From Bolinopsis microptera (Eukaryota; Ctenophora; Tentaculata; Lobata; Bolinopsidae), in contig NC_087077.1 of NCBI RefSeq assembly GCF_026151205.1, forward strand, positions 11,816,983 to 11,880,982: DNA of 64,000 bases, in the 5' to 3' direction. Positions 23,321 to 34,039 of this stretch are shown piece by piece (positions within the stretch are counted from its first letter, which is position 1; the number at the start of each line of letters is the position of its first letter). Made by a program: the position numbers and the translations under genes. The notes below the pieces were generated by a model. The model was not told where the DNA came from. It saw only the letters and a list, made by a program, of their open reading frames with translations, and did no database searches.

Positions 23321-23392
23321 TTACCTGGGGACCCCAGGCTATTATGTTCATTAACAATTAGGCGGAATGACAGGCTGAGCGCGGACCAGTAA
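23321..23392. mobile_element. short TTAC...GTAA element (family C), perfect TSD
   Basis: 72 bp between perfect 8-bp duplications CTTGCTCT (23313-23320 and 23393-23400). Begins TTACCTGGGGACCCCAGG and ends GCGCGGACCAGTAA. Confidence 0.75.
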
Positions 23393-23723
23393 CTTGCTCT
23401 AACCAGAGCCCTCTCGCTTGCAGTAGCGCGCGACCGCCGAAGGCAAAGGATATATTCAACTTGTGAAACAAGCGCATCACGCAGTACGCGTATATATGGT
23501 ATACACATGGCTATGTGAAAGAAGCCTCATTGAGTGCGCGGCGCGGCACAGTAATGCATCGCGCTATAACAACTTAACCCTAATTAAATCCTAACCCTAT
23601 AACGGCTAATTTTGATTTTAACCTATAATTAACTATTTATAGGCTGAGATTGCTGATCGGATGGGTCCATTTTATTTTATTCTTAGCATTCTTGCTTCGC
23701 ATTTTTGCATTATAGCATTTTTG

Positions 23724-23864
23724 TTGTAGCGCGATGCACTACTGGGTCGCGCGCGCATCAAATAATGCTTCTCGCAACCACAGTAGATCGGCGGTACCTC
23801 GGTAGATCGGCGAGATGCACCACTGTGCCTCACCGAGCTGCGAAGGATTGACATCGTGAATCAA
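23724..23864. mobile_element. short TTGTAG...TCAA element (family B), perfect TSD
   Basis: 141 bp between perfect 8-bp duplications CATTTTTG (23716-23723 and 23865-23872). Contains the GCGATGCACTACTGGGTCGC and ACTGTGCCTCACCGAGCTGC modules that recur across both arms. Confidence 0.75.
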
Positions 23865-24018
23865 CATTTTTGCTTCGCATCGTCGATCGTTGCTTTGCTT
23901 CGCAGAGTGCAGAGCAACGCGCGATCTCGATGGGTTGACACCGTTAATCAAGAATTATATAATACATAAGTATAACTGTATATAATACATAAGTATAACT
24001 GTTAACACATAAATTACC

Positions 24019-24079
24019 TTTAATTGACGATGTCAATTCATGGCAGCTCGGCGCGGCACAGTAACGCATCGCGCTACAA
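24019..24079. mobile_element. short family B element with 8-bp TSD
   Basis: About 61 bp with AAATTACC on both sides. Contains ATTGACGATGTCAAT, a 6-bp stem with a 3-base loop, and GCGCATCGCGCTACAA-type right end. Confidence 0.65.
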
Positions 24080-24607
24080 AAATTACCTGTATTAATATGC
24101 TGCGATTTGAAATCAGAGAAGGTACAGTTTTCTGTTTAGGCTAACCAGAACCTTATAGTTTTATTTAATTGACGATGTCAATTCATGGCAGCTCGGCGCG
24201 GCACAGTATTACTGGGCCGCGCTCAGCCTGTCACTCCGCCAAATCTTTATTCATTTATAATATGTTAATGAACATAATAGCCTGGGGTCCTCAGGTAACT
24301 AGATTGTAGATATAATTATATAATTACACATTTTAGGGGAAGAGGTACTGTGTACTGTGTACGGTAAAACTAAATAGGGGTTTTACTGTACCATGAAGTT
24401 ATAGCTGATCAGATCTTACAGTGGATTGTGGATGGAAATCTACCGTCCGTCTACGTCGATAAAAATGGCGGAATTTTGGTTATAATTATAGTTGTACTCT
24501 TAGCTCAGAACTCACAAAATCCTCAAAGCAGTTTGCGATAATAACTAATACACCATCGATACGACTGATCGATGCGACTTGTTATTTACAAAAGGCTCTG
24601 TAACGAG

Positions 24608-24977
24608 CGTACTAAATCACTCTACAGTCGATCTTCGAGATTGTTCTAAAAGGGCCCCCGACAGTTGAAACCAACTTCAATCGATGTATTTTCGGACGCT
24701 GATTCCGAATCACCCCCATGACATAGGGTTAAAATGCTCCCCTGACGAGATATAGGCGAAAAACTGTCTCGATCACGTGATATGACCGTATAAGGAAGTT
24801 AGTCTAATTTCTCGTTAGGGTTAGAGTTTCAGCATATGTTTTTGTTAAGGATTGGGTTAGGGTTAGGGTTGGGGTCAGATAAGAGGGTTAGGGTTTCGAA
24901 TAGTCGTTCAGGACCAGCTAGAGAACGGGTTGAAAAAGTCACGTGACAGTCGAGTGTAGAGTGATTAATTATCATCC
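24608..24977. mobile_element. 370-bp element with telomere-like GGGTTAG repeats and 13-bp TSD
   Basis: The left arm has GCTCTGTAACGAG on both sides (24595-24607 and 24978-24990). The right arm has one copy at the empty site (about 39978-39990). Subterminal inverted repeats: AAATCACTCTACAGTCGA and TCGAGTGTAGAGTGATTAA. The interior has GGGTTAGGGTTAGGGTTGGGG and further GGGTTAG units. A full inverted copy lies at 61326-61695. A 13-bp duplication is long for a cut-and-paste element and would fit target-primed retrotransposition. Confidence 0.65.
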
Positions 24978-25210
24978 GCTCTGTAACGAGTTATTTGATT
25001 GATACTAAGAGTTGAAATCATGAAATAGTTATATTTGATAGAGAAGCCAAGCTCCAAGCTTCAAGTTCAACGAGTGATGAGTTATTTTCTGTACAAACGA
25101 CACAGTCGTAAAATATAAATACACTTATTGTGTCCGAAACACAATAACAAATAAAGTTTTATCATGGCAAGTAGCCATGATACTCAACAGTAATACTTGA
25201 TTGACGATGC

Positions 25211-25400
25211 TTGATACATGTTTCGTATCCAAGTATTTGACGCGGACGGATGTTACTCGTCTAAATTTCTTCGAAGTCGCGCGCCGCTTTCTTCTCGAAA
25301 TGTTATGGCAAGTGCTACGAAGTAGCGCGCGCCGGGCCAGATCATTAACAATGGTCAACCAAGTATCGGCGCGCGAAAAGTGGCATGCTACGTATGTCAA
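25211..25400. mobile_element. family D element carrying a nested TTGACG...GTCAA element
   Basis: The outer element runs TTGATACATGTTTCG...ACGTATGTCAA with perfect 8-bp duplications GACGATGC (25203-25210 and 25401-25408). Inside it, 25237-25358 is a second element (TTGACGCGG...ATGGTCAA) with its own 8-bp duplication CCAAGTAT. The right arm carries the same nested pair (about 39560-39770), so both insertions predate the arm duplication. Confidence 0.75.
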
Positions 25401-25447
25401 GACGATGCCAAACCTTTCTTACTGGGCGGCGCTCAGCCTGTAATTAT

Positions 25448-25548
25448 TTGTATCACGTGGTGACCCCCACTGTCGCTTCACTGTAGAGTTTCTACGATAC
25501 AGGGGGAGCCGCGCACTCGTGCGCGGCGGGTCATACAACGTATGACAA
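25448..25548. mobile_element. family A element, perfect 8-bp TSD
   Basis: 101 bp, TTGTATCACGTGGTGACC...ACGTATGACAA, flanked by GTAATTAT (25440-25447 and 25549-25556). Its right-arm partner is 39420-39511 with ATAATTAC on both sides. It is nested in a family C element (ACTGGGCGGCGCTCAGCCTG to the left). Confidence 0.75.
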
Positions 25549-26289
25549 GTAATTATGCCACAGCTTTGATCACAAATCGGCGGAATGAACGCCTGGTGGG
25601 GTCTTCATGTAAACCCTTTCAAGCTCGTACTTGATACATTAAGTTTAACGGGCCTAACCATTATGGCTTCGAGGTTATACTTATGATAAGTATAACCTCG
25701 AAGCCATAACTTTATAATTGTAGTCAGCAGAGAGATTCTGGATTCGGAGTGCAGGATTAGTCTACTCACTTCACCCCAATCACATATACTGGTGCACCGG
25801 AGACACTCACTTCTGTTAATCTCCCCTCTGCTAATGACAAGGTATGGCGTATCACTCTAACCAGAACTGCAGGTGGTAGAGTCTAGTAGTGATTTACTGT
25901 AACGAGTTAGAGGTGCTCAACATACTGATCTCTGAATCATCGTGCAGTAATAGCGCTATGGAGCACGTACTGAACAGAGACGTATGCAAAGATTAATGTA
26001 CCGTACTCCGACACAGCATCTTGAATACTACCGATTCAACAGGTGACTAATAAACAACCAAGCGTTGGTTTTACCAAAGTAGCATTAACTTTAATTTACA
26101 AATGGTTAAGGATTCTTAATTTAGAACCAGGGATAATTCGGGGCATTCCAGTATTATCACGTTTTTTATATTTTTAGCCTATTATTTTCTAACTACTTCT
26201 TATTTTTCAGTTTCTGTATCACCACTGAAAATGTACTTATATACGATTTCATTATCGTCCAGAAACCAGTGCAACTTGTACGCTATTAT

Positions 26290-28330
26290 TTCAGAGCGGT
26301 GTGGCGAAGGAACATATCGGAATGTAGTGCTACTGACAAGCTGTGACAAAATGTGACGCAGGATGGACATCAAACATGACAAAAAATGCTGTGGTAAGAT
26401 AACTTGGAAGGCTTATCTATTGTTATGTTCTTAGGATGTAGTCATGGTCTTGAAATAATGCAATAATTCGTAGTGGAACACTTTGGGAAAACTTTCAAAG
26501 AGTTTGACTTGTACACATTTTATTTGACGGACATTAAAATAAAAGGGCCCTACAGCGTCCAATTAATGTCCGTTGAATAAAGTCGCAAAGTATATATTAC
26601 AATTTAAAATGACCAAACTTTAGCTGCACATACTTTTTTCTAAACGTCTGCGGCGCTGTAACATTAGCAAAGAATCAAACTCAGATTGCGACCTTGTGCC
26701 TTTGTGGTAAGTATTTTGTCAATGGACCCGGCAAGTGTGAGATTAGGGGTTACGATGGGGTCCTTTAAATTCTGGGGTAAGTCAGAACCGGCAGTATTGT
26801 ATAGTGATATAATTGTTGGACTTGTTGAAGTCTAACACTTTGAAATTGGCTTCGAGCCAAGAAAACTTCTCAATCTGGTTTTTTCAGCTGAGTGCTCCAG
26901 CTGGAAGCTACAAGAAACAAAGATATGACAAGATGTGACACATGTGACGCAGGATGGACATCAAACACTGACAAAAACTGCAATGTGGGTAGAAATTAGG
27001 TGCTTAACTATTATTGTTACACATTATTTGGAGACTCGGACCCGAGCAAGCAATGTTTTAGGTATGGTAGAGCTGGTGCTTGATGGGTTATTAAAAAACT
27101 TGTTGTCATTTGTTAAAATTATGAATATGTTTTTGTTTTTTTTAAAAAAAAAAAAAACCATACTCAAATTGTGACCTTAAACAATTATGATTGTGCGTTA
27201 CATTTCAAAGATAGTCCGAGTTCATTGTTCAAAAAAAACGAGGGTATAAATTTACTTAAAATAACTTTTCCAATTTGGGGGATTCATAACGATCTGCTGT
27301 TTAAAGCTTCCAATTTCTTCAAGTCATGTACACTGAAGTACACGAAATATTGATTGAAACACGTGTTAAGATTGTCTGTTATATGATCAGTTCAGAAGGA
27401 GCAGCTTTGTGTACAACTTGTGACCCTGGCCAGGAACGAAACTAAGGGAGGACTGCGTGTGGTATGGTTTCTATTTTAGGGACCAGGGGATAAATTCAGG
27501 GCATTCTGTATTTATTCACATTTCTATATTTTATATCACATTATTTTTCTAACTACTACTTTATTTTTCTGCTGAGTGTGCGTGGAAGCTACAAGAACAT
27601 AGATTATGACAAGTTGTGCTCTCGTGTGACGCAGGGATGGACATTCAAACATGACAAAACTGCCTGTGGTAAGATAACTTAGAAGCTTGTACTATTGTTA
27701 CACAGTATTTGAGAATCAGTCCCCCGAGCAAGCAATGTTTTAGTTATATTAGTGCTGGTTGCTTGAAGGGTTAGTTAAAACTTGTTCGCTACATTGTTCA
27801 ATTATGATTATTTACATACTCAAATTGTGACCCCTTTAACCAATTATGATTGTGCGTAATGTTAAAGAATAGTACGAGCTTCACTTGTTTAAAAAACGAG
27901 GGTATAAATTGTACTTTAAAATAACTTTTCAATATGTGATTCAAACGATTTGCTGTTTAAAGACTTCCAATTTTTCCGAATCATGTCCACTGGAAGCTAC
28001 AAGAATTTGATATGAACACGTGTGAAGATGTTCCTGATAATATGATCGTTCAGAAGGGCAGCTTTGTGTACAACTTGTGACCCTGGCCAGGAACGAAACT
28101 CAGGGAGGGATGGTTTGTGGTAAGGATTTTATACTTTAGGACCAGGGGATAAATTCAGGGCATTCGGTATCATTCACATTTCTATATTTTATATCACATT
28201 ATTTTCTTACTACTTCTTTATTTTTCAGCTGAGTGTCCAGCTGGAAGCTACAAGAACAATGATTTGACAAGTGTGTAGTTGTGACGCAGGATGACATCAA
28301 ACCTGACAAAACTGCCGTGGTAGATAACGT
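26290..28330 (+). pseudogene. degenerate tandem array of cysteine-rich (GCC2/TNFR-like) exons
   Basis: Four copies of one exon type begin near 26312, 26888, 27568 and 28229, each after a TTTTTCAG-like acceptor (27568 has TTTTTCTG). Allowing one-base indels they read ECPAGSYKN, then CDTCDAGWTSN, then NCG before GGTAAG. This spacing resembles the cysteine-rich modules of GCC2/GCC3, ephrin-receptor-like or TNFR-like ectodomains. A second exon type (ALCTTCDPGQERN) alternates at about 27388-27450 and 28050-28120. The period is about 660 bp, and the introns are duplicated too (GGACCAGGGGATAAATTCAG recurs). Every copy has at least one frameshift relative to the others. The array is therefore a pseudogenised piece of a larger extracellular protein, or a real gene with poor base calls. 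No transmembrane or kinase part was found. Confidence 0.5.
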
Positions 28331-28468
28331 AGAAGCTTTATACTATTGTTACTCATTATTTGAGACTCGGGTCCACCGAGCATAGCAATGGTTTTTATTA
28401 TGTTAGATGCTGGTCTGCTTGGAAGGGTTCGGGTTAGGATAGAATGTTAAAATAACGGTTATTAATTA

Positions 28469-28752
28469 TTGTATCACACAATCCAAAATTACTCAGGTCA
28501 CGTGATTCATATGATATATTACAGTGAGCTGCACGGGACGAAAGATGAGTGGTCAACTGCAATCAGAAACAACAAACACTTTCCAGTAATTCAAGGAACT
28601 GTGGTGGAAAAGGAACTTGCTCGGACTCAGGCAGGAGCTCTCTACAAACGGGAGCAGCGAGGGTGACTGCAACTCAGGAACGGGATTTATTTTTCCAATT
28701 TAAAGAACCCGGTGTTTACTCAGTTTTGAAAACAGTAAAAGTTGCTAAATAA
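28469..28752 (+). other. unidentified open segment after the cysteine-rich array
   Basis: Two overlapping frames continue past the array. One contains NCGGKGTCSDSG and, one frame away, CNSGTGF, which loosely recalls an EGF-like module. This is too weak to name, and I see no donor or acceptor that would join it cleanly to the exons upstream. Confidence 0.2.
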
Positions 28753-29569
28753 CCATAGCATCACCACAAAGGATTTACTAAACCCTTTATATTTTATACA
28801 GCCAGGCTAAAGTTCTCATTCAGACCGACAGAAAGCTAAAGGGGGAAATAAAATAGGGAAGAGTCATTACTATAGTTGAAGCCTAATTAAATAACAAAAC
28901 TACAGCTAAATGACTCTTAATGGATGATACGGCATTTAACTTAGATATCTAATAAATAAATCTCAATAGTGACTAGTCGTGCTTCCCTTAGTGAATATGT
29001 ATGACGACCTGAACTTCAGTCTCCTGAAGCCTCCATAGAGTTATCGAGGTAACCTGCCCTGATAGATCTAAACACAGGGAACAGTAACAACCTATTTTCT
29101 TATTAGGTCATTTGTAAAGCAAATTGAATTTCGCTAATCAAAGATTTAAAAAAGTTTTTTAATACAAATGTTTACGTTATGTTATTACGTTATTTTAACA
29201 TGGAGACCTAGTTTTGTATTTACAACGAAAAGCCTCAATTTTTGTTAAAAACAATTTATTCAGAATTCAGACCCTTGCGCAGCGGAACGAACTGTTGTAC
29301 TGACAAGACACTATGTGAACCCTTTGTGAAGTGTTTGTTGAGCTGAGGCACTAAGGTTGGGGTACAAAAGCGGAAAGAATATTCTTTGGTTGACTTATTT
29401 ATCAACACTTATTAAACAAAAATGTTCAATCAATATCCAATAATATTAAACATTATTAGGTTATATCTTTTTTGCTGTTCTATGTATAAGACAATAGGAA
29501 CTTCTTTGTGTTCGTTTTATCCTACTTTCAGAAACTACAATTACGGTAGGTAACTTATTATTAATTTGA
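28753..29569. other. AT-rich stretch, nothing recognised
   Basis: No coding motif, RNA gene or bounded repeat is seen. Confidence 0.35.
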
Positions 29570-29960
29570 GTGGTCACTTTAAGGGGGCTGGGGTGGTCTT
29601 CATGGAATTTTCTCAAAATCGAGAGGGAATATTTTTGTTTCTGTTTTAAGTGGTGTGGAGGGGGGGACGGTGATATCTATAAGATGCTTTTAATCGATAG
29701 AAAAATATTGTTCCTAGCGAAATTATCGCTGGTTAAAAAGTCAGCGCTTGTGTGTAATTTTATTGCGCAAGCGTTTTACAATCGCCTGCCCTGAATAACG
29801 AGGTCTAAAAATCTATCTTTGCCTACATTTTTTTCAGCCAATCACCATCAAGACTTTCAGGATTATGTTCTTAGGTCCATTTAGAGATGAGTATTTTACA
29901 GGCAAATTTTGAGATAGGCCTGTTTAAAACATTTTATTCGATTTTTTAAAATCTTGGACA
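29570..29960. repeat. dispersed repeat shared with WASF intron 5
   Basis: Homologous to 53185-53560: shared AAGGGGGC, GGTCTTCAT, TATTGTTCCTAGC, GAAATTATCGCTGGT and GTCAGCGCT. At 53 kb it is the left half of a Harbinger-like element, so this is probably a truncated relative. The frame at 29570-29794 is not a gene. Confidence 0.6.
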
Positions 29961-29977
29961 TGATTTTAACGATTTTT

Positions 29978-30141
29978 CGTGGTGGAGGAAGAGGAGGAGG
30001 GAGAGGAGGTCGGCGGAGGAAGGAGGAGGAGGAGGAGGAGGAGGAGGTAGCGAGGTGGAGGGAGGAGGAGGAGGAGGAGGAGGAGGATGGAGGATTGGAA
30101 AATTAGGGGTGAAACATGAGCCCCCCCCCCCCCCCCCCCCC
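29978..30141. repeat. purine (GGA)n tract and C20 run
   Basis: A GGAGGAGGA-type tract (29978-30090) and a run of about 20 C (30121-30140). The minus-strand proline/serine frame is produced by them. Confidence 0.9.
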
Positions 30142-30169
30142 GATGAGGTCACGAAATCGTTCCCCAGAT

Positions 30170-32750
30170 AAAGGATCTTATTAAATACCAGTAGGTCCTT
30201 CTTTCTGAAATTTTATTTAACATGAATATTTATATATAATAATTTTTCTTACTTTTACTTACTTTCTACATTCTATTATATAATAGTTTAGTAGCTGTCT
30301 GCCTATTGGGAAAATAATTATAAGTGGAAATTTCAACTCTTTTTTGATGAGTTCAAGTTGGATACCTTGACGTCTGGGTTGAGGTGATGTCGTTTCTTCT
30401 TGCTAACGGAGATAGTACAACGTCGCTAGTGAACTCTCACACCATCGTTGTGATGACCAGCTACAAGCTGAAATGGATAATCAAGGAAATGGTAAAAGTC
30501 ATTTGAAATCATGACTTATGTGTCTCTTAGGTTAATTAATTTGATATTTTTTCTATACGAATCACACCCAATCTTAAAACGAAAAGTGATAGTAAATCAA
30601 TTAATCATTAGATCATGTCAAATGATTGAATAATAATTAAACTACAAACATAAGCCTATGATTGTGTCATGATCTTCAATTGTGGTCCATGTATGCTGAT
30701 TGTGCAATGTTATGGATCAGAAATTACTTTGATTGAAATGTTGTAATCTTAAAATTTCTGGATGTGGGAGACAGGGCTGTACAAATTTGAGTTGTACATT
30801 TTTAATTAGGCTGTAAAAGTGGAGATGATGTAAGGCCTTCACGCATAAAAAATAAATGTATGCTCAATGTAAGTTTCCACATGACGTAATATATATATGT
30901 TCATCAATATGTTGATTTAGCTGTAGAGCTTGATCGTTTACAAATTATGTGAATGCATGATAATGTATGATATTTAACCTATGGACATGTATGCTAACAA
31001 ATGAAACTGACAAATCCAAAAGCATATCTATCTCACTTTTATATTAGGGATCATTGAAAACTTCTATGCACCTCAACCTATGGAATAATAATGTACATGT
31101 ATATATGTCCACTCTTGTCTAGAACTTCACAAAAATCCCAGCGAAACACATGCCATTGGTTCAAAACCAGAACCCGAAACCCATGCATTCCCATTGTTAC
31201 TGAGGGATTGTCGACGCTATCTTTTCCCCCACTACCGTTTGCCCTTCTAGATCACGCAGGACCATGCGACCCTGTCACCAATCAGCGATTTTTTACCCAA
31301 TCAGTGATCTCATCAGGGGTTAAAGGGATGAAAAATGTTTTTAGAAAATTACAGACCAATACAGCTGGAGTATTATCCATAGCCTGCAGTTATTCCAAGT
31401 TGATCCAGAGAAAAATATAAAATAAGTGTAAACACGAAGACATTATATTTGAAACTTACACTCGATTTCTTCCAATTCCACTATTATACACCAAATGCCT
31501 GATTGTTTGTTTTATAAACAAAAGTTAATTTATTTCCAATTATTCCTATCATTACAAATCATAAATTTTTGAATTTAGTTATGTTTAAATGCCACATCAT
31601 CATAGTTCGGGTAAAAGTTTATAATATTGATTGATTGGGAATCCCGGTTTACTCGATTAATGTTTTACTCAAAATTATAATACAAAACTGTAATATGATA
31701 TAACTATAGAAGAAATTTTATTATTAATTATAAAATTAAGAGATTGATCTATTTGACAACAATTTATTTTGTTTTTGGTTAAAGGTGTGCTGACTCTAAC
31801 ACCTATGATTTTACCTAATATTTAGTGTTTACTAGGTAGACATTGACTTAGGGTAGGTATTTTTCTCTTACGGTGATATTAAGAATTTGGTATATTTCTT
31901 AATTGTTTATGACAATTCTCCATTATTGAGACGTTTTTAATATTTAATTTAAGAGGGTCTTTTTTATAGGAATGGTTCACAGTGTGATACAGATTCCAGT
32001 TTATATATTTGAAGTGATTTTGGACACGTTATTTGAGTTTGCGGTATTGGTAAAATAAAAATAATAGCGTTTTTGACGATAGTGGGCTTATATTTAGACA
32101 TCTATTAACACTAGCCGTTCAGAAGTTCTGATACATTAGCCACAAAACCCATTCTCCATATGCAATGCCAGAAAGAAAATCTATTGTTGTTAGGCACTAT
32201 AATGTATCTAATGGTCACATTTTTGTAGTGATTAATTAACTGCAGTTGTCTAATTACATTCCTTGGCCTGAATCATTGTAGATTTGGTCAATCTTAACAA
32301 ATATGATACAACTTTGGTTAAAGGGCACGGATTGAACGGTTACAAGGCTATATCTTAGGTAAACAATTGTACACACACAGAATTCCATACCTTATTCTAT
32401 GTGATGTGTCCTCAAAACCTTTTTACTCATTATTTGATGGGTGATCTACAAGTACGGAGTACAATCTTCAGCCTTAAATATGTTGCTTTGAAAAGTTAGC
32501 TATACAGGCACTTGGTTATTGTTTTGGAAATGAGGTTAATTCTGTCACAATATATGGAATTTAAAATTTTTGGGCGAATTATTTTTATCTATTTTGGTTT
32601 TGAAAAAGCGGGGGAAAACTTTACATGATGTCATTGTAGTTGATGCAAGTTAAGATCGGTTGATGTTAACATTGTCACAAAATATTATCGAATTCGCCAA
32701 ATAGGTTTTAAAAACAATGATTTATATAATGAAATAGGTCTCCTTTAATA
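30170..32750. other. AT-rich region without recognised genes
   Basis: No frame has a known motif, and the 109-residue frame at 31091-31420 is unremarkable. I see no bounded element. Confidence 0.35.
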
Positions 32751-33620
32751 ACTCTATATAAATATGAATGTGACAAAGTAACTTGTCTGTGCCCTATTTT
32801 GAGATCTTTATATTCCATAACTTTATTAGATTAAAATTCTTCAAGATAAAATTGGAAGAATATTGTTCCAGAACATCAGAGCTCAAGTTTAACATTTTCG
32901 GCGTTAAATTGTCTAATGTCACTCAAAATGTGACAAAATTAACTTTTCCTGCCCAAACAATATCAAAGATAGTGGGTTTAAAAATTGGAATAGGAATTAG
33001 ATGCTTTATTGCCTTATTAATCGATCCATACTCACGGAAAAGATCGGTTAACTGATGACGTTTACCTAACTCTTATAATAATCTGATGTGACAAAGTACA
33101 TGTCTTGCCCCCTATTTGAAGGAACTATTCCTTATATTAGAATACTATGTAACTTTATCATCTAAAAAATTCGATATAAAACTAGTTTTTTTGCAGCAAG
33201 AGCTGACAGGGTTATATTAATTTTTTTGTTGTGACGAGATTACCCTATTTTTGACCATGTTGCGGTTGTTTTAATTGTGACATGTTTAACTTATTACCAC
33301 CCGATAATGATTATGTGATGGTGCATGGTACTAGCAGGGTTGTTTGATCCATAGTACGTAATACAAAGGGTTTTATGCTGGTCATATCTTTATTTGTTCA
33401 ATTTCTCATGTTTCAGATATCATCAGATTATGTGACAAAAGTAAACTTGACTGTGCCTTCTGTGTTTTATCTTGCGACTATATGATTATAACAATTCCTA
33501 GCACTTCAGGCCTTAAATAAACCTCACTACTCAGCATTGCTTTCTAGGGTTCCCTAAACATCTTACATATTTTTCTTAAATGTGTGACACAGTAAACTGA
33601 GTGCACCATCTAAACGAAAA
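32750..33620. repeat. degenerate repeats of roughly 330 bp with GTGACAAAGTAA motif
   Basis: The motif ATGTGACAAAGTAA...CTGTGCC recurs at about 32767, 33087, 33430 and (weaker) 33583, and again beyond the LINE at about 38018 and 38090. The array therefore flanks the CR1-like insertion. There is no coding content. Confidence 0.4.
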
Positions 33621-34039
33621 AAAGTCGTCAAATATGAGGTATGGTCATATGTACACATCTCCCAATCAACGGGACACTCAATTGTTGCAAAAACGCTGCT
33701 AGGGGTCCATAGTCCCGGACAGAGTGTTCTCAATAACTCGCACGTTTTTCACTCTTCCCTGGGGCCCCATTTTCTTGGTCTCACTCATCTGGAGTTGATA
33801 CTTTCATGACTGTTTTCCGTGTACTTATTATATTTTATGTATATAGTAGCTAACCTATATCTACATGTAACAAGAGTTATTTACAGCGAAAAATGGTAGT
33901 TATCCGAAGTAGTTAAAATAGCGTAAGGCCTGTGCAAAGGCCTAGTCTCACCAAGGTAAGCATCACCTTTGTAGTATTTGTTATACGACATATCTCCCAA
34001 AATGTGCTCACCTAACACCTAGCGACTTACTACTTGAAC

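Larger units (their letters stand above)
3690..25745. repeat. left arm of large inverted duplication
   Basis: This is the reverse complement of 39232-50780, with interruptions. Matching blocks: 3690-3863 with about 50610-50780; 9050-10284 with about 49400-50610; 16926-19272 with 46000-49380 (minus the RTE insertion); 19590-21090 with 43236-45925; 22520-25745 with 39232-43232. Left-only insertions (3864-9046, 10285-16925, 19273-19589, 24608-24977) explain why this arm is about twice as long as its partner. Divergence between arms is modest: substitutions, small indels and transposon differences. The WASF exons in both arms have identical lengths. Confidence 0.85.

Noticed and set aside
24830-24900. 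Telomere or chromosome end
   Set aside because: The TTAGGG-like units are few and irregular, lie inside a 370-bp element with a target duplication, and recur inverted at 61.4 kb.
31091-31420. 109-residue frame as a gene
   Set aside because: Isolated, no domain or splice context, composition like random AT-rich sequence.
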